A stretch of 64,000 bases of DNA from Beijerinckiaceae bacterium (GTDB lineage: Bacteria > Pseudomonadota > Alphaproteobacteria > Rhizobiales > Beijerinckiaceae). This document shows, piece by piece, positions 44,861 through 54,119 of the stretch; the stretch's first letter is position 1; every line of letters begins with the position of its first letter. The DNA lies in contig JAPZUD010000008.1 of the NCBI GenBank assembly GCA_027533425.1, positions 1-64,000 on the forward strand. Reading direction: 5' to 3'. The translations under genes were made by a program, and so were the position numbers. The notes under the pieces are model-generated. The model saw only the letters and a list, made by a program, of their open reading frames with translations, was not told the DNA's origin and did no database searches.

Positions 44861-45373
44861 ATGCCGGCATGGTATGTGCGACTGGAAGACATCGTCTCGA
44901 AATTCCTGCTGGCCGCGATCACCGTGCTGGTGCTGATCGCGGCCCTGTCCCGCACGATCGGCCATCCGGTCATCTGGTCGGATGACATGGCGCAGTTGCT
45001 CTTCGTCTGGCTCTGCGTGTTCGGAGCCACCCGCGCGATGCGGCTCAAGGCGCATATGGCGGTCGACTATGCCGTGAAATGGCTGCCCCGCACGCCGCGC
45101 TGGATGCTCGAACTGTTCAATGCCGCCCTGATCCTCGGCTTCCTGATCACTCTCGCGGTATCCGGCTACAAGCTGACCATGCTGAACTGGCAGCGCGTGT
45201 ATGGCGACAGCGGCATTTCCTATGCCTGGGTCACGATCGCCATTCCCGTTGGCAGCTTCCTGATGAGCGTCGAGATCATCATCCATGCCGTCCGCTCGTT
45301 CCGCGACCGGTCCTTCGTCTTCTTCCCGGAAAAGCCGAACGATCTCGAACGCGCGCACAGCCAGCTCGGATAA
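44861..45373 (+). CDS. TRAP transporter small permease DctQ
   Basis: A 170-residue protein with four hydrophobic segments. VIWSDDMAQLLFVWLCVFGATRAM is the DctQ core. The ATG at 44861 is preceded by GAAGGGGGG; the GTG at 44846 lies within that site and is unlikely to be the start. Confidence 0.9.
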   Translation: MPAWYVRLEDIVSKFLLAAITVLVLIAALSRTIGHPVIWSDDMAQLLFVWLCVFGATRAMRLKAHMAVDYAVKWLPRTPRWMLELFNAALILGFLITLAVSGYKLTMLNWQRVYGDSGISYAWVTIAIPVGSFLMSVEIIIHAVRSFRDRSFVFFPEKPNDLERAHSQLG

Positions 45374-45378
45374 CGGCC

Positions 45379-46656
45379 ATGCTGCTCATCACATTCCTGT
45401 TCTTCATGCTGATGTTCCTCGGCATGCCGGTCTCGCTGGCGATCGGCATTTCCGGCTTCAGCTTCTTCCTGCTCAGCGGCACCGTACCGGTCAGCATCGC
45501 CGTGCAGCAGATCGCGACCCAGTCGCAGAGCTTCCCGCTGCTGGCCGTGCCCTTCTTCGTGCTGGCCGGCCACATGATGAACAAGACCGGCATCACCCAC
45601 CGCCTGATCGCCTGTTCGAACGTGCTGGTCAGCTGGATGTCTGGCGGGCTGGCTCAGGTCTGCATCCTGCTCTCGACCATGATGGGCGGGATTTCCGGCT
45701 CCGCCGTCGCCGATGCCGCGATGGAAGCCCGCATGCTCGGCCCGGAAATGATCCGCCGCGGCTATTCCAAGGGCTTCACCTGTTCGGTCATCGCGGTTGG
45801 CTCGCTGATCACCGCCACCATCCCGCCCAGCCTCGGGCTGATCCTCTATGGCTATATCGGCAATGTCTCGATCGGCCGGCTTTTCCTCGCCGGGGTCATT
45901 CCAGGCCTGCTGATGATGGTCGGGCTGATGACCGTGGTCTGGTACATCTCCCGCAAGCGGGGCTACCAGCCCGCAGCGGCGGAACGGCCGAAAGCCCGCG
46001 AGGTCTGGCGCGCGGTCGTCGATGCGAAATGGGCCTTGCTCTTTCCCGTCGCCTTGCTGGTCGGAATCCGCGCGGGGGTCTTCACCCCGTCCGAGATCGG
46101 TGCCTTTGCCGTATTCTATGCCGTGGTGGTCGGCGCCTTCCTGCACCGGGAATTGACCTGGCAGCGTTTCGAGGAAGCCCTGTCCGAAGGCGTGCTCGAT
46201 GTCGGGATCATCATGTTCGTGATCCTGATGTCCGGCCCGCTCGGCTATGCCATCATCTTCGAGCAGACGCCGCAGGCCATGGCGCAATGGATGCTCGGCC
46301 TGTCGAACAACCCCACAGTGATCGTCCTGCTCATCCTGCTGCTGCTGCTGATCCTCGGCACCGCGCTGGAAAGCACGGTCATGGTGCTGCTGCTGACGCC
46401 GATCTTCGTGCCGATCATCACCAAGCTCGGCGTCGATCCGGTGCATTTCGGCATCGTCATGATGTCGGTCGTAACCCTCGGCTCGATGACGCCGCCGGTC
46501 GGGCCCTGCATGTTCGCCTGCTGCTCCATCCTCGATACGTCGATGGAGGAATACACGGTCGAGAGCCTGCCATTCCTCGCCATGATCTGCTTCGTGATCA
46601 TGCTGCTCGTCCTGATGCCGGGCATCGTGCTGTTCCTGCCCAACCTCTTGATGTGA
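45379..46656 (+). CDS. TRAP transporter large permease DctM
   Basis: A 425-residue permease with about twelve hydrophobic segments. LGMPVSLAIGISGFSFFLL near the start, GISGSAVADAAMEARML, and LGSMTPPVGPCMFACCSI near the end are DctM signatures. It begins 5 bp after the dctQ stop. DctQM imports the acid delivered by DctP using a sodium gradient. Confidence 0.93.
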   Translation: MLLITFLFFMLMFLGMPVSLAIGISGFSFFLLSGTVPVSIAVQQIATQSQSFPLLAVPFFVLAGHMMNKTGITHRLIACSNVLVSWMSGGLAQVCILLSTMMGGISGSAVADAAMEARMLGPEMIRRGYSKGFTCSVIAVGSLITATIPPSLGLILYGYIGNVSIGRLFLAGVIPGLLMMVGLMTVVWYISRKRGYQPAAAERPKAREVWRAVVDAKWALLFPVALLVGIRAGVFTPSEIGAFAVFYAVVVGAFLHRELTWQRFEEALSEGVLDVGIIMFVILMSGPLGYAIIFEQTPQAMAQWMLGLSNNPTVIVLLILLLLLILGTALESTVMVLLLTPIFVPIITKLGVDPVHFGIVMMSVVTLGSMTPPVGPCMFACCSILDTSMEEYTVESLPFLAMICFVIMLLVLMPGIVLFLPNLLM

Positions 46657-46672
46657 CGGGAGGATCGACACG

Positions 46673-47866
46673 ATGCTGCAAAGCTGGCGATGGTTCGGTC
46701 CGGGCGATGCCGTCTCTCTTGCCGCCGCACGGCAGGCAGGAGCGACGGGCATCGTCACGTCGTTGCACCAGATCCCCTATGGCGAGGTCTGGAAGCCGGA
46801 GGACATTGCGAAACGGCAGGCGGAGATTGCCGCGCCCGGCTTCGGCCTGCATTGGGCCGTCGTCGAAAGCCTGCCGGTCCATGAACGAATCCGGATCGGC
46901 GAGGGCCCGCTCGAACCGCTGTTTGCGGCCTACCGGGATTCGCTGAGGAACCTCGCCGCGGCCGGCATCCGCACGATCTGCTACAATTTCATGCCGGTGC
47001 TGGACTGGACCCGCACCCAGATGGATGCCGAATTGCCCGGCGGCGCCCGGGCGCTCCGCTTCAACCTGCATGAATATGTCGCCTTCGACTGGCTGATGCT
47101 CCAGCGCCCCGGCGCGGAAGACGGCTACAGCGCCGATGTGCTCGCCCGCGCGAAAGCCTGGCATGACGCGGCCTCGGAAAGCGACAAGGCCCGCCTGCTG
47201 GCCAATATCATGGCGGGCTTGCCGGGCGCCTATGACCGCTACGACATTCCCGGCCTGCGCGTGATGCTCGACCGCTATCGCGGCATCGGCCATGGCGACC
47301 TGCAGGGCAACCTGCGCCGCTTCCTCGAGGCGGTGGTGCCGGCGGCGGAAGATCTCGGCCTGCGGCTCTGCATCCACCCGGATGATCCGCCCCGACCGGT
47401 CTTCGGCCTGCCCCGGATCGTCTCCTGCGAGCAGGATCTGGCCGACATCCTCGCCATGGTCGGGGCCCCGGCCAATGGCCTGACGCTCTGCTCCGGCTCG
47501 CTGGGTGCCAACCCGGCCAATGACGTGCCGGCTATCGCCCGGCGTTTCGCCGGGCGGATCTGGTTTGCGCATCTGCGCAATGTCGCGAAGGATCCGGACG
47601 GCTCCTTCATGGAGGCCGAACATCTGGGCGGCGATACCGACATGGTCGAGCTGGTCGCCGTGCTGCTTGATGAGGAGGCCCGCAGGCGCGGGGCCGGCGA
47701 GGATTTCGCCGAGATCCCGATGCGCCCCGATCATGGCCACGAAATCCTCGACGATATCGGACGGGCCAGCCATCCCGGCTACCCGTTCATCGGCCGGCTC
47801 CGCGGCCTCGCGGAGCTGCGCGGCGTGATGACCGCCCTGTCCCATGCGCGGGGGCGGACGGGCTGA
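46673..47866 (+). CDS. uxuA: Mannonate dehydratase UxuA
   Basis: A 397-residue enzyme, close to the usual length, that dehydrates D-mannonate to 2-keto-3-deoxygluconate in glucuronate breakdown. SWRWFGPGDAVSLAAARQAG is the N-terminal signature, CYNFMPVLDWTRTQ a conserved barrel strand, CIHPDDPPRPVFGLPRI holds metal ligands and FAHLRNVAKD the catalytic loop. It follows dctM after a GGGAGG site. The rest of the pathway (uxaC, uxuB, kdgK) is not in the window. Confidence 0.94.
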   Translation: MLQSWRWFGPGDAVSLAAARQAGATGIVTSLHQIPYGEVWKPEDIAKRQAEIAAPGFGLHWAVVESLPVHERIRIGEGPLEPLFAAYRDSLRNLAAAGIRTICYNFMPVLDWTRTQMDAELPGGARALRFNLHEYVAFDWLMLQRPGAEDGYSADVLARAKAWHDAASESDKARLLANIMAGLPGAYDRYDIPGLRVMLDRYRGIGHGDLQGNLRRFLEAVVPAAEDLGLRLCIHPDDPPRPVFGLPRIVSCEQDLADILAMVGAPANGLTLCSGSLGANPANDVPAIARRFAGRIWFAHLRNVAKDPDGSFMEAEHLGGDTDMVELVAVLLDEEARRRGAGEDFAEIPMRPDHGHEILDDIGRASHPGYPFIGRLRGLAELRGVMTALSHARGRTG

Positions 47867-47933
47867 AGGCGGCATCATGCGGGCTTGACCCGGCCATCCG
47901 GTTGGCGCGAAAGCAGGGGGCAACGCCGACCGG

Positions 47934-48893
47934 ATGGACCCGCCGATGCCCGCAAGCCCCGCCCCGCGCCTGCCCTTTCTCGACAAGGCCCGCGGCATCG
48001 CCCTCGCGGCGATGGTGGTCTACCATTTCGTCTGGGATCTCTCCTTTCTCGGCCTGATCGATCCGGCCATCCGCGATTCCCTGCTCTGGAGCAGCTTCGC
48101 CCGCGTCATCGCCGCGAGCTTCCTCGTTCTCGCCGGGATCGGGCTGGTCCTTGCCCATGGGCAAGGGCTCGACCGGGCGAAGTTCCTCCGCCGGCTCGCG
48201 CTGGTCGCGGGCGCGGCCCTGCTCGTCACGGCAGGAACCTGGCTGGTCTTCCCCGACGCCTTCGTGTTTTTCGGCATCCTCCATGCCATCGCGCTCGGAA
48301 GCGTGCTGGCCCTGCCCTTCCTGGGGCGGCCGGTCTGGCTGACGCTGCTGGCGGCGGGAGCGGTCTGGCTGCTGCCCTTCCTCATCCAGAATCCGGCGAT
48401 GGCCGCGCCAGCCCTGATCTGGATCGGCCTCGGCGACCGCCTGCCGAATTCGACCGATTTCGTGCCTGTTTTTCCGTGGTTCGGCTTCATGCTGCTCGGC
48501 GTCGCGGTCGGCCGCCTTGTCGACTGGTCACGCCTTTCCGGACCGGAACCGGCGACCCGCCCCGGTCGCCTGCTCGTCACGGCCGGCCGCCGCAGCCTGC
48601 TGGTCTATCTCGTGCACCAGCCCCTGCTGCTCGGCATGCTGTGGCTGGTGGCGTTGATCGTGGTGCAGCGCCCCGACCCGGAGGCGCGGCCCTTCCTCGC
48701 TGCCTGCCATGCCCAGTGCGGAGCGAATGGCGGCGATGCGCCTACCTGCACCCGCCTCTGCCGCTGCGCGCTCGAGGCCACCCGCGAGGAAGGCCTGTGG
48801 ACCAGCCTGATGCGGGACCAGCTCAACGAGAACCAACGCATCCGCGTCGAGGCGATCAGCAAGCGCTGCGCCGAGAAGGCCAGCCTGCGCTGA
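47934..48893 (+). CDS. Heparan-alpha-glucosaminide N-acetyltransferase-like membrane protein (DUF1624)
   Basis: A 319-residue protein with about seven hydrophobic segments. RGIALAAMVVYHFVWDLSFL and FVPVFPWFGFMLLGVAVGR match the DUF1624/HGSNAT-like acyltransferase family; the histidine in YHFVWD is a candidate catalytic residue. The last ~65 residues are soluble and cysteine-rich (CHAQC, CTRLCRC, KRCAEK), unlike the rest. An alternative start is M5 at 47946. The substrate is unknown. Confidence 0.75.
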   Translation: MDPPMPASPAPRLPFLDKARGIALAAMVVYHFVWDLSFLGLIDPAIRDSLLWSSFARVIAASFLVLAGIGLVLAHGQGLDRAKFLRRLALVAGAALLVTAGTWLVFPDAFVFFGILHAIALGSVLALPFLGRPVWLTLLAAGAVWLLPFLIQNPAMAAPALIWIGLGDRLPNSTDFVPVFPWFGFMLLGVAVGRLVDWSRLSGPEPATRPGRLLVTAGRRSLLVYLVHQPLLLGMLWLVALIVVQRPDPEARPFLAACHAQCGANGGDAPTCTRLCRCALEATREEGLWTSLMRDQLNENQRIRVEAISKRCAEKASLR

Positions 48894-48963
48894 GGTTTTG
48901 GATTCCGTGTCGTTCGCGGCATAGTGGCGGGGCAGGCGCGGCATCGCGCGGACGGAAGGGACG

Positions 48964-49890
48964 ATGAATTTCCAGCAATTGCGGATCATCCGCGAAACCG
49001 TGCGCCGCCAGTTCAACCTGACCGAGGTCGCCCATCATCTCGCCACCTCGCAATCCGGCGTATCGAAGCATATCAAGGACCTCGAGGATGAACTCGGCGT
49101 CGCGCTCTTTGTCCGCCGTGGCAAGCGCCTTCTCGACCTGACCGAGCCCGGCCGCGAGATCGTGGCGATGGCGGAGCGCATCCTGACCGATGCCGGCAAC
49201 ATCAAACGCATCGCCGAGCAGATGGCGCAGGCCGATCACGGCCAGCTCACCATCGCCACCACGCATATGCAGGCGCGCTATGCGCTTCCCCGCGTCGTTG
49301 CTGCCTTCCGCGCCCAGTTCCCGAATGTGCAGCTGGTGCTGCACCAGTCGAGCCCGCCGGAAATCGCGGCCATGCTGGTTGAAGGCCGCGCCGATATCGG
49401 CATCGCGACGGAGATGATCGGCCGCGTGCCGGAACTGGTCGCCTTTCCCTATTACCGCTGGCACCATGCCGTTGTGGTGCCGAAGGGCCATCCGCTGGAA
49501 ACAGCCGGCCCGCTCAGCCTCGCCGCCATCGCCGCCTACCCGGTTATCACCTATCATCAGGGCTTTACCGGACGCCCGGCCATTGACCGCGCTTTCGAGG
49601 CTGCGGGCGAGCAACCCTCGATCGTCATGGAAGCCATCGATGCCGATGTCATCAAGGCCTATGTCGAGCTGGGCCTCGGAATCGGCATCATCGCGGCGCA
49701 GGTCTTCGAACCCGCGCGCGATACCGGCCTCGCCTTGCTCGACAGCGGTACCCTTTTCGAGGAAATGACCTCTCATATCGCCGTCAAACGCGGCAGGTTC
49801 CTGCGCGGCTTCGCCTATCGCTTCATGGAGGCCTGCGACCCGGCATTGACCGAAGCCGTGATCCGCGCCGGCACGGAGCCGGGGCGCTGA
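48964..49890 (+). CDS. CysB-like LysR family regulator
   Basis: A 308-residue LysR protein of the CysB/Cbl branch. MNFQQLRIIRETVRRQFNLT and HLATSQSGVSKHIKDLEDEL are characteristic, and TIATTHMQARYALPRVVAAF plus YPVITYHQGFTGR form the effector site that in CysB recognises O- or N-acetylserine or sulfate. It probably controls sulfur assimilation, perhaps including the cysTWA genes at 5.5-9.6 kb, 40 kb away. It lies just left of the integrated element. Confidence 0.88.
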   Translation: MNFQQLRIIRETVRRQFNLTEVAHHLATSQSGVSKHIKDLEDELGVALFVRRGKRLLDLTEPGREIVAMAERILTDAGNIKRIAEQMAQADHGQLTIATTHMQARYALPRVVAAFRAQFPNVQLVLHQSSPPEIAAMLVEGRADIGIATEMIGRVPELVAFPYYRWHHAVVVPKGHPLETAGPLSLAAIAAYPVITYHQGFTGRPAIDRAFEAAGEQPSIVMEAIDADVIKAYVELGLGIGIIAAQVFEPARDTGLALLDSGTLFEEMTSHIAVKRGRFLRGFAYRFMEACDPALTEAVIRAGTEPGR

Positions 49891-49963
49891 CCGGTATCGG
49901 CCGGCATGCCGCGCGGCGATCCCGGCGAATGGCGGCGATGTCAGGACAATCAGACAGAGGGGA

Positions 49964-49982
49964 GTGGTGGGGGAAGCAGGAC
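49964..49982. repeat. Left attachment-site repeat
   Basis: GTGGTGGGGGAAGCAGGAC matches bases 59485-59503 exactly, including the CCA end and acceptor strand of tRNA-Tyr. This copy is a fragment without the rest of a tRNA, as expected for the distal attachment site. Confidence 0.85.
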
Positions 49983-50045
49983 CCTGTTGAGCACCCCCTT
50001 CAAGCGTATGATATCAAACGATTTCAATATCTTACTAGCTTGTTT

Positions 50046-50068
50046 GGGGTACGCAAATGGGGTACGCA
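50046..50068. repeat. Paired GGGGTACGCA sites, left end
   Basis: GGGGTACGCA occurs at 50046 and 50059, followed by a partial third copy GGGGAC. The same arrangement with the same spacing and orientation is at 59401 and 59414. They lie just before the integrase start and are likely integrase arm-type binding sites. Confidence 0.7.
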
Positions 50069-50089
50069 ACGGGGACTCGGAGGTGATTC

Positions 50090-51433
50090 ATGCCCCGCAA
50101 AGCCCAGTTCCTCGAACTCCATCGCGGGCAATATCGCGTTGTCGTCTCAGTGCCGCGCGACCTCCATTCGCAGCTCGGCACCAAGCTTAAGCGGTCTCTT
50201 GGAACCGATAGCCTCACCACCGCTGACGCCTTGAAATGGTCCGTCGTTACCGAGCTGAAGCGCCAGATTGAGGAGGCCCGGAGAGGCGGCAACGCCGATC
50301 CTCTTCGCAAAGAGGCCACGCAATACCGCGAGGCTCTCACCAAAGCCCGCACCGAGAACGAGATCGACGCGCTGCGATATGCCCTCGCGATCCGGGCTGA
50401 ACAGATTGCCGGTAAGCCGGTTGAGGTTGAAGCGGTTGGGAATGAGGAGCATCCGGTATTCGATCCGCAACGAGCCCAGCAAGCCAAGCAGTTCGCAGAT
50501 ATGGCACAGGGCCTCGCGACGCCGCTTGATGCCTATCTAAGCGCCTTCCATGCTGAGAACCTTCGTTCGGCTGGCGTCAAGGCAGATGATCTCCGCGCCT
50601 TGGAGATGCTAGCAGAATGGTGCCGCAAGGCTGCCATCCCCCCCTTTGTCGAGGCCATAGAGCCGCGTACGGCGGGGCGCTTTGTCAGCGAGGCCCTGTT
50701 CCCCGGCAAGGCGCGAAAGACCGTGAACAAGTATGTCTCCTCGCTCTCGGCCTATTGGCGTTGGATGATCAAGAAGGGCTACCTTGAGGCCAACCCGTGG
50801 CGCGAGAAGTCGCTACCCAAGGCCCGGCAGGCGGAAGACGAGGCCGAACGCGCCTTCACCGATGAGGAAGTCCTGAAGCTCCTCAATGGCAAGCCTACGG
50901 GCTATCTCGGCCCGCTCATGAAAATCGCCGCGCTCACCGGGGCGAGGATCGACGCGATTGCCAGCCTCAAGGTACGGGATATGCGAGATGGCATGTTCCG
51001 CTTCAAGCCCCAGAAGCGCGAGACTGGCCACCGGCTCGTGCCGATCCATTCCACCCTCAGGGCAACCATCGAGGAACTCACGAAGGACAAGGGCGATGAG
51101 GATGACCTCTTCCCCGAGCTTCCGCCCCCACCCGCCGGCTCAGAGCGGCATCGCTCCAACCCCGCTGTGCAGCGATTTGGAACCTATCGGAAGAGCCTGG
51201 GGATTGATGACCGGGTGGCCGGCAAGCGCAGCTCGCGGGTAACCTTCCACTCCTTCCGCCGCTGGTTCATCACCAAGGCCGAGCAAGCCGGCATCGCCCC
51301 GCATATCATCGCCAGCGTTGTGGGCCACAAGCGGCAGGGCATGACCCTCGGGCTCTATTCAGGGGGACCATCGCGGGAGCAGCTCACAGAATGCGTCGAG
51401 GCGGTGAAGTTGCCGGAGGGCGTGAAGCTCTAG
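50090..51433 (+). CDS. Tyrosine-type site-specific integrase
   Basis: A 447-residue phage-type integrase. The N-terminal part (FLELHRGQYRVVVSVPRDLH) is the arm-binding-like domain often seen in alphaproteobacterial phage integrases. The catalytic domain shows the Arg in ALTGARIDAIASLKV, HSFRRWFITKA (His and Arg), VVGHKRQGMTLGLY with the His and the nucleophile Tyr. A strong site, GGAGG, lies six bases before the ATG. It recombines the 19-bp sequence at tRNA-Tyr. GC content is like the chromosome. Confidence 0.94.
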   Translation: MPRKAQFLELHRGQYRVVVSVPRDLHSQLGTKLKRSLGTDSLTTADALKWSVVTELKRQIEEARRGGNADPLRKEATQYREALTKARTENEIDALRYALAIRAEQIAGKPVEVEAVGNEEHPVFDPQRAQQAKQFADMAQGLATPLDAYLSAFHAENLRSAGVKADDLRALEMLAEWCRKAAIPPFVEAIEPRTAGRFVSEALFPGKARKTVNKYVSSLSAYWRWMIKKGYLEANPWREKSLPKARQAEDEAERAFTDEEVLKLLNGKPTGYLGPLMKIAALTGARIDAIASLKVRDMRDGMFRFKPQKRETGHRLVPIHSTLRATIEELTKDKGDEDDLFPELPPPPAGSERHRSNPAVQRFGTYRKSLGIDDRVAGKRSSRVTFHSFRRWFITKAEQAGIAPHIIASVVGHKRQGMTLGLYSGGPSREQLTECVEAVKLPEGVKL

Positions 51434-51665
51434 GGGGCAGGACCTTTCGGGAGGGGTCACGCATGCGAGAGGCCTCCCACGTGCCAACGGCGGCGGATTT
51501 CCCCCCATGCAAGCCGAGCCGCATGAGCTAAAAGTTTGATACGTAACTGCGAGCGACCAATGTTAGTTGCGACAATTGCCAATGTAGGCGAATTATACAG
51601 GCTTATGCAATCCGTTTTTGCCCCGTTGGACTTGTTACCGGCCGATAGAAATCCGATTCTGACGA

Positions 51666-52544
51666 CTAGGAAAATGCGGTTTTTTGATTGTCCAAATGTG
51701 AAAAAAGATTTGGCAACATTCCTGATCTGGCCCCCTTTATTGTTTCGCTAATAGCAAGCCTCATAAATATTTCATAATCAGGTGCTTTTACTTTTATAAT
51801 TTTTAGCGCTGCCTTGAACGCATGAAATAGGGCTCGACTTATTAATTTACCAAAGCATACTTCTGTCACTTCTTGTGGCTTTACAGCGACCACCCTTTTG
51901 GGCCCACGTTTATACCCGATAGTCAATAGCCGCTGTGCAAGCATCGCATGATTAGGCTTTGGAGGATCATTCATATCGATAACAGATAAGGGCCTCTGGC
52001 GATCGAACAAAGCAAGCTTTCCACGAGCACAGCAACTGATATCGATCTCAGTCCACCTTTGAAGCCAACTCGCCAACAATGAAGTCCGTTGACGAAAATC
52101 GTTAAAGGCGGCAGTCCCGGAAGCTCCGTTCCCAGCCAACGACTGGAAGAGGTTCTCCAAAACTGGAAAACTCATCACATCGTTCTCCCAGCTGTACCCC
52201 ATAGTATAAACCACTCTCGGTCCACCGTATTGCTTACCCAATACACGATCATAATCAGAGTCCATACATATCGAAATACTCTTAATATTGTTATTTTTAA
52301 CGTCTTCTGCGATGAGTTTAAGCGTATTTTTGTTTCCAACTGACTTAACGTGATAAATTTTATTGTTATAAAATGCATTTATAACAGACTCCCAATACAA
52401 TGAATCAAGTGTACCATCATTTTGTGTCATCGAAATTGCCTGTTGATAGCCTAAAGATGTTCCTCCCTCGCAAAAAACGACAACATCTGCCTTGTAGAAA
52501 ATATTCAAGCTGTGAAGGGAACTAGTTGATCGCCGCAAATTCAT
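51666..52544 (-). CDS. DUF4435/TOPRIM-like protein, AriB-like subunit of a PARIS-type defence system
   Basis: A 292-residue protein, AT-rich compared with its neighbours. VVFCEGG places a Glu at residue 26, and MDSDYDR places acidic residues at 95, 97 and 99: the Glu plus DxD pattern of a TOPRIM nuclease fold. GYSWENDVM follows, as in DUF4435. In PARIS, the AriB effector is held by the ATPase AriA and released when a phage anti-restriction protein is sensed, after which it shuts the cell down, for example by cutting a tRNA. Its start overlaps the ATPase stop in an ATGA junction. The assignment is by recognition, not search. Confidence 0.78.
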   Translation of the reverse strand: MNLRRSTSSLHSLNIFYKADVVVFCEGGTSLGYQQAISMTQNDGTLDSLYWESVINAFYNNKIYHVKSVGNKNTLKLIAEDVKNNNIKSISICMDSDYDRVLGKQYGGPRVVYTMGYSWENDVMSFPVLENLFQSLAGNGASGTAAFNDFRQRTSLLASWLQRWTEIDISCCARGKLALFDRQRPLSVIDMNDPPKPNHAMLAQRLLTIGYKRGPKRVVAVKPQEVTEVCFGKLISRALFHAFKAALKIIKVKAPDYEIFMRLAISETIKGARSGMLPNLFSHLDNQKTAFS

Positions 52545-53827
52545 TTTACGAGCGACTCCATATCGATTGCCTTATCTGAGAGCAATCCAACGATATCAGG
52601 AGAATGGGTTGCTGCAATGATTTGTGCATTCGGATTGAGCGCACGAAGACTGCCAACAAGGCGCTCTTGCCACAGAACGTGCAAAGATAGCTCAGGTTCA
52701 TCTGCAATAAATATCGCAGGCATCTCGCGCTGCAACAAAGCCTCGCTCATCAGAATTAAAAGCTGTTTTTCTCCGCTCGAAAGCATTTGCGGCGTAAGCG
52801 CTTTTCCGCTTCGTGAAACGAAAATCATTTCATTGCTCTCAGAGAAAGTCATTTTCTTTCTTTGAAAAAGACTATCTGCGATTTCTTGAAAACGATCTTT
52901 TTGACTGAATATAATTTTAATCTTTTTCTGGAGCTCTTCCCAACGATTTACAACATCTTCGATTCTATAGAGTCCCATTCGAAAAATAAGGGACTCATAG
53001 GTAAAGCCACCCCCTGACGAATTCTTTGATTCTTGAATGTATTTTTTTGCCCGATCAGAAAAATCTGACAAAAGTGTCTTTGTATCCCTCTTCACGTTCA
53101 GCTCATCAAATATTTTTGTAAGCTCTTCAGCATACTGAGGGACAAGACTCATCCTATCATCGTCAAATATGTCAATATGATCTGAACTGTCGATAAGAGA
53201 TACGAAAAGATTTTCCTGAAAAGCTCTTATTTCATCGTCTTTTTGCCGAGAAAGCGTAGCAAAATATCTGACTAATTCATTTGATAAAGACTCTAGCTTA
53301 TATTCGACCGAAGATTCGTACGCCCTGTCGTCGCGCATTCTATCACTAGGATGCGCTCGTTGAACAGAAAGCCATTTTACAGATACTAGATCATTTAATA
53401 CTGGTAATAATCCGGTTTGAAATCGCCGGTAGTAGTCTAAAATTCGAGGATCATGACGACTTCGTCTTATCATCATCTGTTCCTCGCTATCTTCTAGCGA
53501 AAACTTCATTTCCTTTGGGTTTCGGCCACCCATGCTGATACGATAGTCGATTAAATCGAATGGCCGATCTTTCATGCTCTTCTTTGTGACAATAATTGTT
53601 GGCTTTTCGCCTTTCTTATTCGAGTTTAGATTTATCGTGGCACGACGAAAGGGCATCCGATCAAGCGTCTTAAAGTCAGCAGTTAAGGCAGCGGCCAATA
53701 GATTTATGAATGTTGTTTTTCCTGTGCCATTTTGTCCAATGAAAAAATTCACATTCTGATCTAATTCTACATTGAAATCGTAGCTATCCCAGAATCCTTC
53801 GATCGATACATTTGAAATTAGATGCAT
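52541..53827 (-). CDS. SMC/ABC-like ATPase, AriA-like subunit of a PARIS-type defence system
   Basis: A 428-residue AAA_15/AAA_21-type ATPase. FIGQNGTGKTTFINLLAAAL is Walker A, MLSSGEKQLLILMSEAL the signature, AIFIADEPELSLHVLW Walker B, and AATHSPDIVGLL the switch His. The middle (residues ~150-330) is long and helical, as in the coiled insert of such proteins. With the following DUF4435 gene it forms the two-gene layout of PARIS. OLD-like or Septu-like ATPases are less likely because the partner is DUF4435, not HNH. The region is AT-rich, a sign of separate origin. Confidence 0.8.
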   Translation of the reverse strand: MHLISNVSIEGFWDSYDFNVELDQNVNFFIGQNGTGKTTFINLLAAALTADFKTLDRMPFRRATINLNSNKKGEKPTIIVTKKSMKDRPFDLIDYRISMGGRNPKEMKFSLEDSEEQMMIRRSRHDPRILDYYRRFQTGLLPVLNDLVSVKWLSVQRAHPSDRMRDDRAYESSVEYKLESLSNELVRYFATLSRQKDDEIRAFQENLFVSLIDSSDHIDIFDDDRMSLVPQYAEELTKIFDELNVKRDTKTLLSDFSDRAKKYIQESKNSSGGGFTYESLIFRMGLYRIEDVVNRWEELQKKIKIIFSQKDRFQEIADSLFQRKKMTFSESNEMIFVSRSGKALTPQMLSSGEKQLLILMSEALLQREMPAIFIADEPELSLHVLWQERLVGSLRALNPNAQIIAATHSPDIVGLLSDKAIDMESLVK

Positions 53828-54119
53828 GGGTGATTCCGGTGATGGTTATCAAGCTTCAGGAGATTCACAATAAACGCTCCAAGGGGAACATTAAAGTGCT
53901 TACTTTTGGAGAGCGCACCCATTGAGTCGGCCAGCAGAAGCCCAAAGTCTCACTTTGGCAAAAGAACGCTCTTCAAATGTCGTATTCATTTTAGGTATGC
54001 CCCAAGCAGACCGCGCGGGGCCTGCCAAAAGCCGGTCTGAAAATATCACCTTGACCACCCATAGCATATCGAATTAGAAGACCTACCCGTTGCAGACTCG
54101 CTGCTTTGGAGCCCCAGCC
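53828..54119. promoter_or_regulatory. Gap between ATPase and serine recombinase genes
   Basis: This 292-bp gap separates divergent genes and should hold both promoters. CCAAAG (53942-53947) and CTTTGG (53953-53958) form a short inverted repeat. I see no gene. Base composition changes here from AT-rich on the left to GC-rich on the right. Confidence 0.35.

Noticed and set aside
45220-46758. 512-codon minus-strand ORF opposite dctM
   Set aside because: An antisense shadow; dctM on the plus strand has all family signatures and fits the operon.
51536-51751. 71-codon plus-strand ORF at the 3' end of the AriB-like gene
   Set aside because: It overlaps the AriB-like gene antisense, lacks a ribosome binding site and resembles nothing known.
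52541-53827. ATPase read as a Septu (PtuA) or Gabija-type protein
   Set aside because: Septu needs an HNH partner and Gabija an OLD nuclease with a helicase. The partner here is a DUF4435-like TOPRIM protein in an ATGA overlap, which fits PARIS better.
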